64,000 bases of DNA from an uncultured Lachnospiraceae bacterium. GTDB lineage: Bacteria; Bacillota; Clostridia; Lachnospirales; Lachnospiraceae. Position 1 is the stretch's first letter, and the number at the start of each line of letters is the position of its first letter. Under the pieces are notes generated by a model. That model was not told the origin of the DNA. It made no database searches and worked only from the letters and a program-made list of their open reading frames with translations. A program made the translations under genes and the position numbers. Location of the stretch: the NCBI GenBank assembly GCA_900546325.1, contig URCR01000006.1, forward strand, positions 21,295 through 85,294. The letters are read 5' to 3'. Below are positions 8,672 to 15,984 of this stretch, piece by piece.

Positions 8672-9874
8672 TTATTTGTTCAGTCCCATTTCTTCTCTTA
8701 CTTCGATGAAGCATTTTACAATGAAGTCGATATCTTCTTTTGTATGGCTTGCGCATACCTGTGTACGGATTCTTGCTTTTCCCTTCGGAACTACCGGATA
8801 AGAGAACGCAACAACGTATACTCCTTTTGCTCTCATACGTTCTGCAAATTCTGCCGCTGTCACTTCATCGTATAACATTACAGGTACACATGGATGTGTT
8901 CCCATGATGATATCAAATCCGTTGTCTACAAGTTGTTTACGATAGTATGCTGTTGTCTCTTCTAAGTGGTCACGAAGCTCTGTGCTTTCCTCCAACATAT
9001 TGAACATCTCAATACTTGCACCTGCGATTGCCGGAGCGAGTGAGTTGGAGAATAAGTACGGACGGCTTCTCTGACGGAGAAGATCAATGATTTCTTTTCT
9101 TCCGGATGTGTATCCGCCTGACGCTCCGCCGAGTGCTTTTCCCAAAGTACCTGTGATGATATCCACACGTCCTTCTACACCGCAGTGCTCTGCTGTTCCA
9201 CGTCCGTGAGCTCCGACAAATCCTACTGCATGGCTGTCGTCCACCATAACGAGTGCATTGTATTTATCCGCAAGGTCACACACCCCTTTTAAGTTACAGA
9301 TGATTCCGTCCATTGAGAATACACCGTCTGTCGCGATCAGTTTGATTCTTGCCCCTGCTTCGTCTGCCTCTTTTAATTTTGCTTCCAGATCTTCCATATT
9401 GTTGTTCTTATAACGGAAACGTTTTGCTTTGCAGAGACGTACTCCATCGATAATAGAAGCATGGTTTAATTCATCACTGATAACTGCATCGTCTGCTGTT
9501 AAGATTGTCTCAAATAATCCACCGTTTGCATCAAAGCAGGAAGAGTAGAGAATTGTGTCATCTGTTCCGAGGAATCCGGAGATCTTCGCTTCCAGCTGTT
9601 TGTGGATATCCTGAGTTCCGCAGATGAAACGTACCGATGCAACTCCGTATCCTCTCTCATCGTATGTTCTCTTTGCTGCGTCGATCAGTCTCTGGTTGTC
9701 TCCAAGTCCGAGATAGTTATTTGCACACATGTTGATAACTTCTCTTCCGTCTTCCAGTTTTACTTTTGCGCTCTGTGGAGAAACGATCGGAGCCTCCCCT
9801 TTAAATAATCCTGCTGCCTTGATGTCTTCTACTTCTTTTGTGTAGATGCTTAAAATATCATTTTTACGTGCCAT
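8672..9874 (-). CDS. kbl: Glycine C-acetyltransferase (2-amino-3-ketobutyrate CoA ligase)
   Basis: A PLP enzyme splitting 2-amino-3-ketobutyrate with CoA into glycine and acetyl-CoA, the second step of threonine catabolism after Tdh. At 400 residues it matches E. coli Kbl (398). Visible alpha-oxoamine synthase motifs: NNYLGLGD, the cofactor-contacting VDDSHAVGF, and the PLP lysine in TGTLGKALGG (about K246). The frame is open nine codons further, but AAGGAAG before the ATG at 9874 (MARKND) supports this start. tdh lies 141 bases upstream on the same strand, so the two form one functional unit; the gap holds a GC-rich hairpin but no terminator. Confidence 0.95.
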   Translation of the reverse strand: MARKNDILSIYTKEVEDIKAAGLFKGEAPIVSPQSAKVKLEDGREVINMCANNYLGLGDNQRLIDAAKRTYDERGYGVASVRFICGTQDIHKQLEAKISGFLGTDDTILYSSCFDANGGLFETILTADDAVISDELNHASIIDGVRLCKAKRFRYKNNNMEDLEAKLKEADEAGARIKLIATDGVFSMDGIICNLKGVCDLADKYNALVMVDDSHAVGFVGAHGRGTAEHCGVEGRVDIITGTLGKALGGASGGYTSGRKEIIDLLRQRSRPYLFSNSLAPAIAGASIEMFNMLEESTELRDHLEETTAYYRKQLVDNGFDIIMGTHPCVPVMLYDEVTAAEFAERMRAKGVYVVAFSYPVVPKGKARIRTQVCASHTKEDIDFIVKCFIEVREEMGLNK

Positions 9875-9939
9875 GTTGAAATCTTCCTTTCTTTCAGACA
9901 ACTTTTTGTCATTTTTATCTGTTTTTCAGGAGTAGATTC

Positions 9940-9983
9940 GGGAATCACCCGCGAAGCCTTCTGTCTCTCCCGCGGATTTTCCC
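9940..9983 (-). other. GC-rich hairpin in the tdh-kbl gap
   Basis: Two nested paired blocks, GGGAA with TTCCC and CCGCG with CGCGG, are separated by a small internal loop. No run of T follows on the minus strand, so it is not a standard terminator. It may be an RNA processing or stability element between tdh and kbl, but nothing in the sequence proves that. Confidence 0.4.
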
Positions 9984-10015
9984 TCCTCTGCTCTGGCATT
10001 CTTTCTTATTCGATC

Positions 10016-11092
10016 TTAAAATTCCTGTGGCTGTGCCTCTAACTGATCTAAGTCTTCCCAGTTCAGGATAACCTTTCCTGACTGTCCGGAAATCATTGCA
10101 TCAAATCCTGCTTTGTATTCTTTGATGTTCAGTCTGTGTGTGATGATATCGGAGATGTCCAGCCCTGCCTGAAGCATTGTAGTCATCTTGTACCATGTAT
10201 CCCATACTTTACGTCCATAGATTCCGCGGATATTCAGTCCGTTCCAAATAACTGTCTCCCAGTTGATCTGTGCATCCGGTCTCTGAAGTCCTAACACTGC
10301 GATCTTACCGCCGTGCTTCATGTTGTCGATCATGTCTCTGAATCCTGCCTGTGCTCCGGACATTTCCATACCAACGTCAAAACCTTCTGTCATTCCGATT
10401 TCCTTCATGACATCTTCTAATTTTTCATTTGCAAGATTGACTGTTCTTGTTGCTCCCAATTTTTTTGCAAGGTCCAGACGATACTGGTTAAAGTCTGTGA
10501 TAACAACGTGTCTTGCCCCTGCAAATTTTGCGATTGCCGCTGCCATGATTCCGATCGGTCCTGCCCCTGTGATCAGGACATCTTCTCCTAACACTTCATA
10601 AGAAAGTGCTGTATGTGTCGCATTTCCGAATGGATCAAAGATCGCGTACATCTCTTCCGGAATCGCCGGGTTCGTCGGCCATACATTGGAAGCAGGGATG
10701 ACAAGGTATTCTGCAAATGCTCCGTCACGGTTTACTCCCACACCTTTTGCGTCTTTACAGTTTTCTTTGTGTCCTTCCAGACAGTTGCGGCATTTTCCGC
10801 ATACAATATGTCCTTCTCCGGATACGATGTCTCCGATGTTGAACCCTTCTACACCAGATCCCATCTCTACAATCTCTCCGACATATTCATGTCCGGCTGT
10901 CTGTCCTACTGCGATGGTGTGCTGTGCCCATTCATTCCACTGATAAATATGTACGTCTGTTCCACAGATCGCTGTCTTGTGGATCTTGATCTTCACATCG
11001 TTTGTACCAACTTCCGGAATCGGTACTCTCTTTAATGCAAGTCCCGGAGCTGCTGTTTCTTTTACAAGTGCCCACATTTTGTTATCGTTCAT
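10016..11092 (-). CDS. tdh: L-threonine 3-dehydrogenase (zinc-dependent)
   Basis: Oxidises threonine to 2-amino-3-ketobutyrate with NAD+, feeding Kbl. It is a 358-residue medium-chain dehydrogenase: catalytic zinc ligands in AICGTDVH (C43, H48) and GHE (H68, E69), four structural-zinc cysteines at C98, C101, C104 and C112, then a Rossmann motif (GAGPIGIMAAAIAKFAGA). The string TDVHIYQWNEWAQ is characteristic of Tdh within the family. The ATG at 11092 follows GGAGG. It is slightly longer than E. coli Tdh (341) because of a C-terminal extension. It has its own promoter at 11144-11172 and diverges from the cobalamin riboswitch and cbiM. Confidence 0.95.
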   Translation of the reverse strand: MNDNKMWALVKETAAPGLALKRVPIPEVGTNDVKIKIHKTAICGTDVHIYQWNEWAQHTIAVGQTAGHEYVGEIVEMGSGVEGFNIGDIVSGEGHIVCGKCRNCLEGHKENCKDAKGVGVNRDGAFAEYLVIPASNVWPTNPAIPEEMYAIFDPFGNATHTALSYEVLGEDVLITGAGPIGIMAAAIAKFAGARHVVITDFNQYRLDLAKKLGATRTVNLANEKLEDVMKEIGMTEGFDVGMEMSGAQAGFRDMIDNMKHGGKIAVLGLQRPDAQINWETVIWNGLNIRGIYGRKVWDTWYKMTTMLQAGLDISDIITHRLNIKEYKAGFDAMISGQSGKVILNWEDLDQLEAQPQEF

Positions 11093-11143
11093 CTTATTTT
11101 CCCTCCGTGTGATTGTGATTCAGTGTGATCACCATTTGTATCT

Positions 11144-11172
11144 ATCATACTCTATTTTGACATTTTTTTCAA
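11144..11172 (-). promoter_or_regulatory. Sigma-A promoter of tdh-kbl
   Basis: On the minus strand: -35 TTGAAA (11167-11172), 17-base spacer, -10 TATGAT (11144-11149), about 50 bases upstream of the tdh start codon. Confidence 0.75.
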
Positions 11173-11220
11173 GACTTTTTTCCGCATATCACGAACATTT
11201 TTATCTTGATGTCCGCATGC

Positions 11221-11238
11221 AGAAAACACTTGTTTTCT
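11221..11238. promoter_or_regulatory. 18-base palindrome between divergent promoters
   Basis: AGAAAACA and TGTTTTCT flank a 2-base centre. It lies 14 bases upstream of the -35 box of the cbiM leader promoter and 48 bases upstream of the tdh -35 box, a position suited to a regulator of either unit. No regulator gene is adjacent, so the role is inference. Confidence 0.4.
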
Positions 11239-11252
11239 CAGAACATTCATCA

Positions 11253-11281
11253 TTGACAGAGGAGAAAAAACACGATACACT
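11253..11281 (+). promoter_or_regulatory. Promoter of the cobalamin-riboswitch leader (cbiMNQO-cbiK)
   Basis: -35 TTGACA (11253-11258), 17-base spacer, -10 TACACT (11276-11281). Transcription would begin near 11288, just before the riboswitch aptamer. Confidence 0.65.
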
Positions 11282-11290
11282 CTTCGTATA

Positions 11291-11450
11291 ATTGAGTGCA
11301 ATCAGATGCCCGCAAGGGATAATAGGGAAATGAGTGTGATTCTCATACGGTCCCGCCACTGTGTTGGAGGAATCGTCAGCCAATATGCCACTGGGATACC
11401 GGGAAGGCGGCTGGCGGTGTTGATGCCTGAGTCAGAAGACCTGTCTGTTG
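11291..11450 (+). promoter_or_regulatory. Cobalamin riboswitch aptamer upstream of cbiM
   Basis: Conserved cobalamin-aptamer blocks occur in order: TGCCCGCAAGGG, AGGGAA, CCCGCCACTGTG, GCCACTGGGA, CCGGGAAGGCGG, and the 3' segment GAGTCAGAAGACCTG. It precedes a cobalt transporter and a cobaltochelatase, a standard target in B12 producers. The 3' part carries CCTGTCTG (11440-11447), repeated as the 5' arm of the downstream terminator, which suggests how binding is coupled to termination. Aptamer identity is firm; exact ends are approximate. Confidence 0.92.
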
Positions 11451-11489
11451 CATAAGATTCACACATAGTTACGAGCGATGACTAGGTGT

Positions 11490-11598
11490 ATAAAGAGGGT
11501 GTCGTAAATGACAGAAAGTTTGAGCAAGTGACAGCCTGTGTCTGAGCAGACACCGGTTGCTTCCTGCATAGAGCTTCTTTTTACGACAGCCCCTTTAT
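11490..11598 (+). repeat. 19-base inverted repeat inside the riboswitch leader
   Basis: The arms 11490-11508 (core GGGTGTCGTAAA) and 11580-11598 (core TTTACGACAGCCC) pair over 19 positions with two mismatches and enclose about 70 bases. The enclosed part has its own perfect hairpin (GTGTCTG with CAGACAC). It lies between the aptamer and the terminator and is not part of a usual cobalamin expression platform. It could be a small MITE-like insertion or an added structural RNA module. Confidence 0.6.
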
Positions 11599-11606
11599 CG
11601 CGCATG

Positions 11607-11637
11607 CCTGTCTGCTTTTTCGCAAGACAGGTTTTTT
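11607..11637 (+). terminator. Riboswitch-controlled terminator before cbiM
   Basis: Stem CCTGTCT (11607-11613) with AGACAGG (11625-11631), followed by TTTTTT (11632-11637). The 3' arm can also pair with CCTGTCT at 11440-11446 inside the aptamer, giving a plausible antiterminator. cbiM starts 55 bases downstream. Confidence 0.82.
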
Positions 11638-11692
11638 ATTTTGTAGAAATTTTCTCTATGAAATAAGCAGCAAAATGCAGGAGGAATAATCA

Positions 11693-12454
11693 ATGAACAA
11701 AACACAAAAAAAACTCGTCACTTTATCAACCGTGCTCGCCATCGGTTTTGGAATTTACCCTGCCGCCAATGCGATGCATATTATGGAAGGCTATCTTCCG
11801 GTTACTTACTGTGTCGCATGGGGCATTCTCTGTGTTCCATTTCTGATCACAGGCTTTTTCTCCCTGAAGAAAACGATTCAGGAACACCGGAAGACGCTGA
11901 TTCTTCTGGCAATGGCAGGCGCCTACGCGTTCGTTTTATCTGCGTTAAAGATCCCGTCCGTCACAGGAAGCAGTTCTCATATGACAGGAACGGGACTTGG
12001 CGCGATCCTGTTCGGACCATGTGCCACTGGGATTTTAGGACTGATCGTCCTTCTGTTTCAGGCAGTACTTCTCGCTCACGGAGGGCTTACAACACTTGGA
12101 GCAAATACGTTTTCTATGGCGATCGCCGGTCCACTTCTGACATTTGGGATCTACAAGTTCTGTCAGAAATTAAAACTGAACCGGATGGTCACAATCTTTC
12201 TTGCGGCTTCCCTCGGAGATTTATTTACTTATTGTATCACAAGTTTTCAGCTTGCTCTCGCTTACCCTTCCGAAGTAGGCGGATTTGCCGCTTCTTTAGG
12301 CAAGTTTATGGGGATTTTTGCAGCGACCCAGGTACCGCTTGCAATCATCGAAGGACTTCTGACCGTTGTCGTTATCATGAGTCTGGAATCTTACGCAAAA
12401 TCCGAATTATCTGCACTTGGATACTTCAAAGGAGGTGCTGCAAATGTCAAGTAA
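11693..12454 (+). CDS. cbiM: Cobalt ECF transporter substrate-binding membrane protein CbiM
   Basis: Substrate-specific (S) component of the CbiMNQO cobalt importer, a multi-spanning membrane protein of 253 residues. The first 27 residues look like a cleavable signal (ends ANA); the mature protein would start MHIMEGYLP, the block whose N-terminal amine and histidine bind the metal in characterised CbiM/NikM. A run of hydrophobic helices follows. GGAGG precedes the ATG at 11693. First gene behind the riboswitch. NikM is the near relative; the B12 context and an adjacent cbiK favour cobalt. Confidence 0.95.
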   Translation: MNKTQKKLVTLSTVLAIGFGIYPAANAMHIMEGYLPVTYCVAWGILCVPFLITGFFSLKKTIQEHRKTLILLAMAGAYAFVLSALKIPSVTGSSSHMTGTGLGAILFGPCATGILGLIVLLFQAVLLAHGGLTTLGANTFSMAIAGPLLTFGIYKFCQKLKLNRMVTIFLAASLGDLFTYCITSFQLALAYPSEVGGFAASLGKFMGIFAATQVPLAIIEGLLTVVVIMSLESYAKSELSALGYFKGGAANVK

Positions 12455-12761
12455 AGCAAAATCTATCATTATTTTATTACTGCTCTGCGTACTGATCGCT
12501 GTGATCCCGCTTACCATGAGCAAAAACAAAGGCTCTGAATTCGGCGGTGCAGACGGTGAGGCGGAAACTGCCATCACAGAAATCGACCCGGATTATGAGG
12601 CATGGGCCTCCCCGATTCTGGAGCCGCCGGGAGGCGAGACAGAAAGTCTTCTGTTCTGTCTTCAGGCAGGGCTTGGCGCTGGAGTCTTCGGGTATCTGCT
12701 CGGTGTCCTGAGAGAACGCGCAAGACACGAATCCAAAGAAGAATCGCAACCTGCAAAATAA
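12444..12761 (+). CDS. cbiN: Cobalt ECF transporter small component CbiN
   Basis: A 105-residue accessory membrane protein needed for CbiM loading. It has an N-terminal helix (SIIILLLLCVLIAVIPLTM), an exposed middle with the conserved DPDYEAWASPILEPP stretch, and a second helix near the C-terminus (LQAGLGAGVFGYLLGVL). The ATG at 12444 follows GGAGG and overlaps the end of cbiM by 11 bases; the open frame begins nine codons earlier inside cbiM but without a suitable ribosome site. Confidence 0.92.
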   Translation: MSSKAKSIIILLLLCVLIAVIPLTMSKNKGSEFGGADGEAETAITEIDPDYEAWASPILEPPGGETESLLFCLQAGLGAGVFGYLLGVLRERARHESKEESQPAK

Positions 12762-12818
12762 AAACGGAGGAACGTTTTTCATTTACTATGCTATGTTTTT
12801 ATCCGGAAAGGACTGTCT

Positions 12819-13589
12819 ATGTTTGAGATCGACACACTTTGTTATCATTCAAAATTAAGAGAGAAGAACGCAGAGATAAAGTTTGCTTTCGCCGTGCTGA
12901 CACTGTTGATCTGTGTCTGGAACCGCTCCATTGTGATCGCAGCAGTCATTTTTGCTACTACCGGATTTCTGACCGTATGTATGGGCGGCATTCCCGCTGC
13001 CCGCTACATACGGCTTTTATGCATTCCGTTTTTCTTCCTCCTTTTGAGTACTTTGACAGTTGTCATCAATTTTTCAAAGACACCTCTGTCAGGATATGCG
13101 ATCCAACTCGGAACTTTTTACATCACAGCAGGAAAAGATACGCTTTTCTTTGCCATGCAGATTTTCTGCACCGCATTTGGATCTGTTTCCTGCCTTTATT
13201 TTTTATCACTTTCAACACCGATGACGGATCTGATCGCCGTTTTGGAAAGGCTGCACTGTCCTTCCTTGTTCATCGAACTGATGCTTTTGATCTATCGGTT
13301 TCTCTTTGTTCTTGCCGGGCTTGTCTCTTCTATTTCCACAGCCCAGAAAGCACGGCTTGGCAATCGGGATTTTCGAACTTCCTTTTCTTCGTTCGGTGCA
13401 CTCTTGTCCGTTCTGTTCATCCGTGCCATTCAGAAATCGGGCAGACTGTATGATGCGATGGAATCCCGCTGTTATGATGGAACGATCCGCGTTCTCCATC
13501 GACGGTATCCGGTCACGCGAAAGGAGCTCTTTCTTTTCATCGGTTATGAATTCTTGTTACTCTACTTTTCATGGAAAGGACTGCCATAA
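12819..13589 (+). CDS. cbiQ: Energy-coupling factor transmembrane protein CbiQ
   Basis: The T component joining CbiM to the ATPase, 256 residues, with several hydrophobic helices. The coupling region includes RFLFVLAGLVSSISTAQKAR and AIQKSGRLYDAMESRCYDG; the latter carries the arginine-containing coupling motif of EcfT-type proteins. The start follows GGAAAGGA at 12819. The stop overlaps the cbiO start as TAATG. Confidence 0.93.
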   Translation: MFEIDTLCYHSKLREKNAEIKFAFAVLTLLICVWNRSIVIAAVIFATTGFLTVCMGGIPAARYIRLLCIPFFFLLLSTLTVVINFSKTPLSGYAIQLGTFYITAGKDTLFFAMQIFCTAFGSVSCLYFLSLSTPMTDLIAVLERLHCPSLFIELMLLIYRFLFVLAGLVSSISTAQKARLGNRDFRTSFSSFGALLSVLFIRAIQKSGRLYDAMESRCYDGTIRVLHRRYPVTRKELFLFIGYEFLLLYFSWKGLP

Positions 13590-14458
13590 TGTCAGAAACG
13601 ATTTTAGAAGCAAAGCATTTATATTTCTCCTATGACAACGATCATACAAATTCTCTCAATGATTTTTCCTTGAAAATTGAAAAAGGAAAGAAAATTGCAG
13701 TGATGGGATCAAACGGTTCCGGAAAATCTACCTTTTTCCTCTGCTGCAACGGGATCCACCGACCTTCCTCCGGGAATCTGTTCTTTCACGGAAAAGAAAT
13801 CGGCTATTCGCGCAGAGAACTTTTGGATCTGCGGAGTAAAATCGGCATCGTCTTTCAGGATCCGGATGACCAGCTCTTTTCCGCCAGTGTCTATGAAGAG
13901 ATTTCTTTCGGGCTCTTAAACCTCGGCACTTCAAGAGAGGCGGCAGAACAGGCAGTGTCCGATATTATTTCCGAACTGGAAATCACACCGTTTCAGGGGA
14001 AGCCGACTCACGCATTGAGCGGCGGGCAAAAGAAACAGGTTGCCATTGCAGATATTCTTGTTATGCAGCCGGAAATTCTGATTCTCGATGAACCTGCTGC
14101 CGCTCTTGATCCGAAACATACCGATATTGTGCGGGCATTGATTGATAAGCTTTCCGATAACAATATGACGATTCTGATCGCCACGCATGATGCCGACTAC
14201 GCATTTGCCTGGGCCGATGAAGTGGTTCTGATCCACGAAGGCAGCGTTTTAAAAAGCGGAACGCCACTTGCTGTTTTCTCCGACACAGAAGCACTGGCAC
14301 GCACCAACTTAAGACAGCCATCTGTCCTTCCGCTTTTTCAGACATTGTGCAGGAAACAGATTTTATCAGAAAAGCTTCCGGTCCCAAGAACTCTCAAAGA
14401 ACTTGAGCAACGATTGGAGGATTTACCGGATCATTCTGAGAAAGCATACTCTAAATAA
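13589..14458 (+). CDS. cbiO: Cobalt ECF transporter ATPase CbiO
   Basis: ABC ATPase powering cobalt uptake, 289 residues. Visible in order: Walker A GSNGSGKST, Q-loop VFQDPDDQLF (the DPDDQ form is typical of ECF ATPases), signature LSGGQKKQVAIA, Walker B ILILDEPAAALDP, and switch histidine ATHD. The ATG at 13589 overlaps the cbiQ stop and follows the same GGAAAGGA spacing as cbiQ, so it is preferred to the ATG six codons earlier. Fourth gene of the riboswitch unit. Confidence 0.95.
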   Translation: MSETILEAKHLYFSYDNDHTNSLNDFSLKIEKGKKIAVMGSNGSGKSTFFLCCNGIHRPSSGNLFFHGKEIGYSRRELLDLRSKIGIVFQDPDDQLFSASVYEEISFGLLNLGTSREAAEQAVSDIISELEITPFQGKPTHALSGGQKKQVAIADILVMQPEILILDEPAAALDPKHTDIVRALIDKLSDNNMTILIATHDADYAFAWADEVVLIHEGSVLKSGTPLAVFSDTEALARTNLRQPSVLPLFQTLCRKQILSEKLPVPRTLKELEQRLEDLPDHSEKAYSK

Positions 14459-14514
14459 AGTACCACCAAAATCAAATACTCTATTTTATTCTTATAGAAA
14501 GTGAGAACTGTATT

Positions 14515-15309
14515 ATGAATTTTATTGAAAAAAAAGCAATCCTTGTTGTCAGCTTTGGCACAAGCCATGATAACACCCGTGCGGTCACCATCGATGCGAT
14601 CGAATCCGACATCGCCGCCGCCTTTCCGGACTTTGCAATTTACCGTGCATGGACAAGTGGAATGATCATCAAAAAAATACTGAAACGTGACAATGTTAAA
14701 ATCTTCACCGTAACCGAGGCAATGGAACAGATGCGCGCAGATGGGGTCACAGATGTCATTATCCAGCCAACCCATGTGATCAACGGAATTGAGAATGACC
14801 TGATGAAAGAACATGCACTCTCCTTCCGTGACAATTTTCACTCCATCCGATTTGGAACGCCGCTTCTGACAAGTGAAGCGGATAACCGGGCTGTGATTGC
14901 GGCAATCACTGAGACTTTCTCATCTCTCTCCAAAAAAGAGGCTCTCGTACTTATGGGTCATGGAACTACGCATTATTCCAATGCAATCTATGCTGCTTTG
15001 GATTATCAATTCAAAGAGATGGGATATCCAAATATCTTTGTCGGAACCGTGGAAGCCTATCCGGATATGGACACGCTGCTGCGCCTTGTTGATCAAGATC
15101 ATCCGGAACAGATTTATCTGGCTCCTTTTATGATCGTTGCAGGGGATCACGCTGTAAATGATATGGCGGGGGAAGATGATGATTCCTGGAAATCACAGTT
15201 TCAGGCACTTGGATATCCGGTGACATGTATCTTGAAGGGACTTGGAGAATATGAAGCAATCCGGAAGATCTTCCTTGATCATATCAGAGATATCTTAGCA
15301 GAAGCATAA
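14515..15309 (+). CDS. cbiK: Sirohydrochlorin cobaltochelatase CbiK
   Basis: Inserts Co2+ into sirohydrochlorin, the committing step of the anaerobic B12 route. 264 residues, the two-domain CbiK form rather than the short CbiX. Motifs: LVVSFGTSHDNTR at the N-terminus, VIIQPTHVINGIE, the metal-ligand region LMGHGTTHYSNAI, then VEAYPDMDT and GDHAVNDMAG. No signal peptide, so cytoplasmic. It follows cbiO by 56 bases and ends two bases from the convergent cbiC stop with no terminator between. Confidence 0.94.
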   Translation: MNFIEKKAILVVSFGTSHDNTRAVTIDAIESDIAAAFPDFAIYRAWTSGMIIKKILKRDNVKIFTVTEAMEQMRADGVTDVIIQPTHVINGIENDLMKEHALSFRDNFHSIRFGTPLLTSEADNRAVIAAITETFSSLSKKEALVLMGHGTTHYSNAIYAALDYQFKEMGYPNIFVGTVEAYPDMDTLLRLVDQDHPEQIYLAPFMIVAGDHAVNDMAGEDDDSWKSQFQALGYPVTCILKGLGEYEAIRKIFLDHIRDILAEA

Positions 15310-15311
15310 TT

Positions 15312-15953
15312 TTATCTTCCATCCCGCTCGATCATATACAGCAGTGCATTGCAGATACAAGCCGCAATATTACTTCCCCCTTTTCTTCCTCTCGCCACAA
15401 TATACGGTACTCCCGCCTCCATGATCAGCTCCTTTGACTGCACAACGTTGACAAATCCAACCGGAACTCCGATCACCAGTGACGGGGAAATTTTCTTTTC
15501 CTGAATCAATTCATAGAGACGTACAAGCGCCGTCGGAGCATTTCCCACTGCGATGATCGGATGTCCTCCCAACTCTGCCGCCTTCTCCATGCTGACTACC
15601 GCGCGTGTCTCTCCCCGCTCCCTGGCTGCAGCCGCCACATCTTCGTCTGCCATGAAGCAGTGGATCTCTCCTCCCAGTTCCTGTAAGATTTTTTTATTGA
15701 CCCCTGCTTTTCCCATGTTCGTGTCGGTGATGATCGCTTCGCCGTGCTTCAGCGCAGCAAGGGCAGCTTCCACCGCACCTTCTGAAAAGACAAGGTTGTC
15801 TGCGTAATCAAAATCTGCACTTGTATGGATACATCTTTTGATGATCGGCTCGTGCAGCTTTGGGAAGGTCCGATCTTTCAGCTCCTCACCTATGATTTCA
15901 AAACTTCTCTTTTCTATTTGTGCCGGTTCTACTTTTTCTAATACAATCTTCAT
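15312..15953 (-). CDS. cbiC: Cobalt-precorrin-8 methylmutase CbiC
   Basis: Moves the C11 methyl group to C12, giving cobyrinate. 213 residues, normal length. The catalytic histidine is in KRCIHTSADFDYA; other blocks are DTNMGKAGVNK, VGNAPTAL, GVPVGFVNV and RGRKGGSNIA. The ATG at 15953 follows AAGGAGA. Last gene of the 15-gene corrin operon, although its reaction precedes CbiA. Confidence 0.95.
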   Translation of the reverse strand: MKIVLEKVEPAQIEKRSFEIIGEELKDRTFPKLHEPIIKRCIHTSADFDYADNLVFSEGAVEAALAALKHGEAIITDTNMGKAGVNKKILQELGGEIHCFMADEDVAAAARERGETRAVVSMEKAAELGGHPIIAVGNAPTALVRLYELIQEKKISPSLVIGVPVGFVNVVQSKELIMEAGVPYIVARGRKGGSNIAACICNALLYMIERDGR

Positions 15954-15984
15954 CGGTATCTCCTTTTCTCAGTTTCGGCAGATT

